6,251 nt of DNA from Candidatus Cloacimonadota bacterium (GTDB taxonomy: Bacteria > Cloacimonadota > Cloacimonadia > Cloacimonadales > TCS61): assembly GCA_018654125.1 (NCBI GenBank), contig JABIME010000078.1, forward strand, positions 1-6,251. The letters run 5' to 3'. Below the pieces are notes generated by a model, which had not been told where the DNA came from, ran no database searches, and was given only the letters and a program-made list of their open reading frames with translations. This document shows, piece by piece, positions 5,391 to 6,251 of the stretch. Numbering within the stretch: position 1 is the stretch's first letter; each line of letters begins with the position of its first letter. A program made the position numbers and the translations under genes.

Positions 5391-6251
5391 GTTTATTACC
5401 TTTATCTCCAATTCTAGATCAATATCTTTGTGTTCTTTCACTGTTTCTTTTACTACTTTTATTAATTCAGCAACATCTTTAAATGTTGCATTAGCTTTGT
5501 TTATGATGAAGTTTGCATGTTTTTCGCTAATCTGTGCATCACCTATTTTTATGCCTTTTAATCCACATTCTTCAATTATTTGCCCTGCGAATTTACCTTC
5601 AGGATTTTTGAATGTACTTCCTAAACTTGGGTAGTCGTAAGGATGTCTTTCAAATCTCATTGAGATAATATTTTCTTTATCATCTAGTATCTGTTTTTTT
5701 GTTTTTTTATCTAGTTTAAATCCTGCTTTTATTATGAAACCATCAATGGAGGTTGTTCGATAACCAAACTCAAGATCTTTAAGCTCGATTTTAATTATAT
5801 CACCCTTCTTGTTTACAAACTCAACCCATAATAGATAATCGAATATACATTTTTCAAAAGCTCCGGCATTCATATGAATTGCACCGCCAATATGCGCAGG
5901 AATTCCAGAAATAAATTCTAATCCACCCAATTCAAACTGCATTGCTCTATCTATGAAAGAACCGATCCTCATATTAGATGAAACAGTAACAACATCATTA
6001 TCAACACTAAAAATCTCGGGAAGGTTTGCATCCAGAATAATCACTCTATTTCCAACATCTCCAAACAGGATATTTGAGCCACCACCAATAGGAAGTATTT
6101 CCATATTATGTTTATTTGTTTCCTTCATTATTGATGAAAGATCACTAATGCTATGTGGTGCAAGAAGATAAGTGGCTTCACCACCGATCCTCATATTGGA
6201 GTATTTATATAATGAACTCTTTATAACAAACGAGTTTAGCGTTTTACTGTC
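5388..6251 (-). CDS. murB: UDP-N-acetylenolpyruvoylglucosamine reductase MurB (5' end outside window)
   Basis: MurB is a cytosolic FAD enzyme that reduces UDP-GlcNAc-enolpyruvate with NADPH to UDP-MurNAc, the second committed step of peptidoglycan synthesis. The reading frame is open to the window edge (287 residues visible), and the Met at 6194 is internal because it lies in the N-terminal SNMRIGGEA motif; the true start is a little beyond 6251. Numbering from the edge, the FAD-binding motif PIGGGSNIL is at 54-62 and SGIPAHIGGAIHMNAGAF at 115-132. FGYR gives the probable substrate-binding Arg165, GSTFKNP the proton-donor Ser212, and LELEI near the end the probable catalytic Glu282. The spacing around FGYR and the overall length suggest the shorter type II MurB, though I did not align it. 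The usual SGIPGTVGG is SGIPAHIGG here, a modest variation. The stop TAA shares one base with the ftsQ start. All key residues are present, so it should be active. Confidence 0.96.
   Translation of the reverse strand, partial: DSKTLNSFVIKSSLYKYSNMRIGGEATYLLAPHSISDLSSIMKETNKHNMEILPIGGGSNILFGDVGNRVIILDANLPEIFSVDNDVVTVSSNMRIGSFIDRAMQFELGGLEFISGIPAHIGGAIHMNAGAFEKCIFDYLLWVEFVNKKGDIIKIELKDLEFGYRTTSIDGFIIKAGFKLDKKTKKQILDDKENIISMRFERHPYDYPSLGSTFKNPEGKFAGQIIEECGLKGIKIGDAQISEKHANFIINKANATFKDVAELIKVVKETVKEHKDIDLELEIKVIN

Noticed and set aside
6192..6194. ATG at 6194 as the murB start
   Set aside because: It falls inside the conserved N-terminal R-I-G-G motif region, and the frame stays open with MurB-like sequence (LYKYSN) to the window edge.

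Overview
The window is AT-rich bacterial DNA (about one third G+C by eye). It is densely coded, and every convincing gene is on the minus strand, so transcription runs from position 6251 toward position 1. Reading in that direction the order is murB (5' end cut by the window edge), ftsQ, ftsA, ftsZ, a small four-helix 'phage holin family' membrane protein, an alpha/beta-hydrolase-like protein of unknown function, a short apparent gene remnant, and a GNAT acetyltransferase (3' end cut by the window edge). No RNA gene, mobile element, CRISPR array or clear terminator was seen, and no stretch over about 130 bases lacks a recognisable gene.

Region 6251-2189 is the distal half of a classical division and cell wall (dcw) cluster. 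MurB completes UDP-N-acetylmuramic acid for peptidoglycan. FtsQ is the membrane-anchored POTRA protein that links the divisome to septal wall synthesis. FtsA is the actin-like membrane tether, and FtsZ is the ring-forming GTPase. The genes are packed tightly: murB/ftsQ share one base (TAATG), ftsQ/ftsA share four bases (ATGA), and ftsA/ftsZ are 27 bases apart with a strong GGAGG site before ftsZ. One operon with translational coupling is the simplest reading.

Region 2172-546 continues on the same strand with gaps of only 16 bases, so the holin-like protein and the hydrolase are probably on the same transcript as ftsZ. Neither is a standard dcw gene. Region 548-423 looks like the 3' tail of another gene, broken by a frame change, whose stop codon still overlaps the ribosome binding site of the acetyltransferase. 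This points to a rearrangement at the end of the cluster.

The organism cannot be named from the sequence alone. The low G+C, the murB-ftsQ-ftsA-ftsZ order, GGAG-type ribosome binding sites and a hydrolase that resembles a family I associate with Bacteroidota suggest a Gram-negative member of the FCB group or a neighbouring uncultured phylum. FtsZ has a short C-terminal linker, unlike the long tail usual in Bacteroidota, so a candidate phylum near that group is at least as likely. This is inference with low confidence. Most of the window is ordinary housekeeping sequence, and I see no clear new multi-gene system; the unusual part is the 2172-421 segment.
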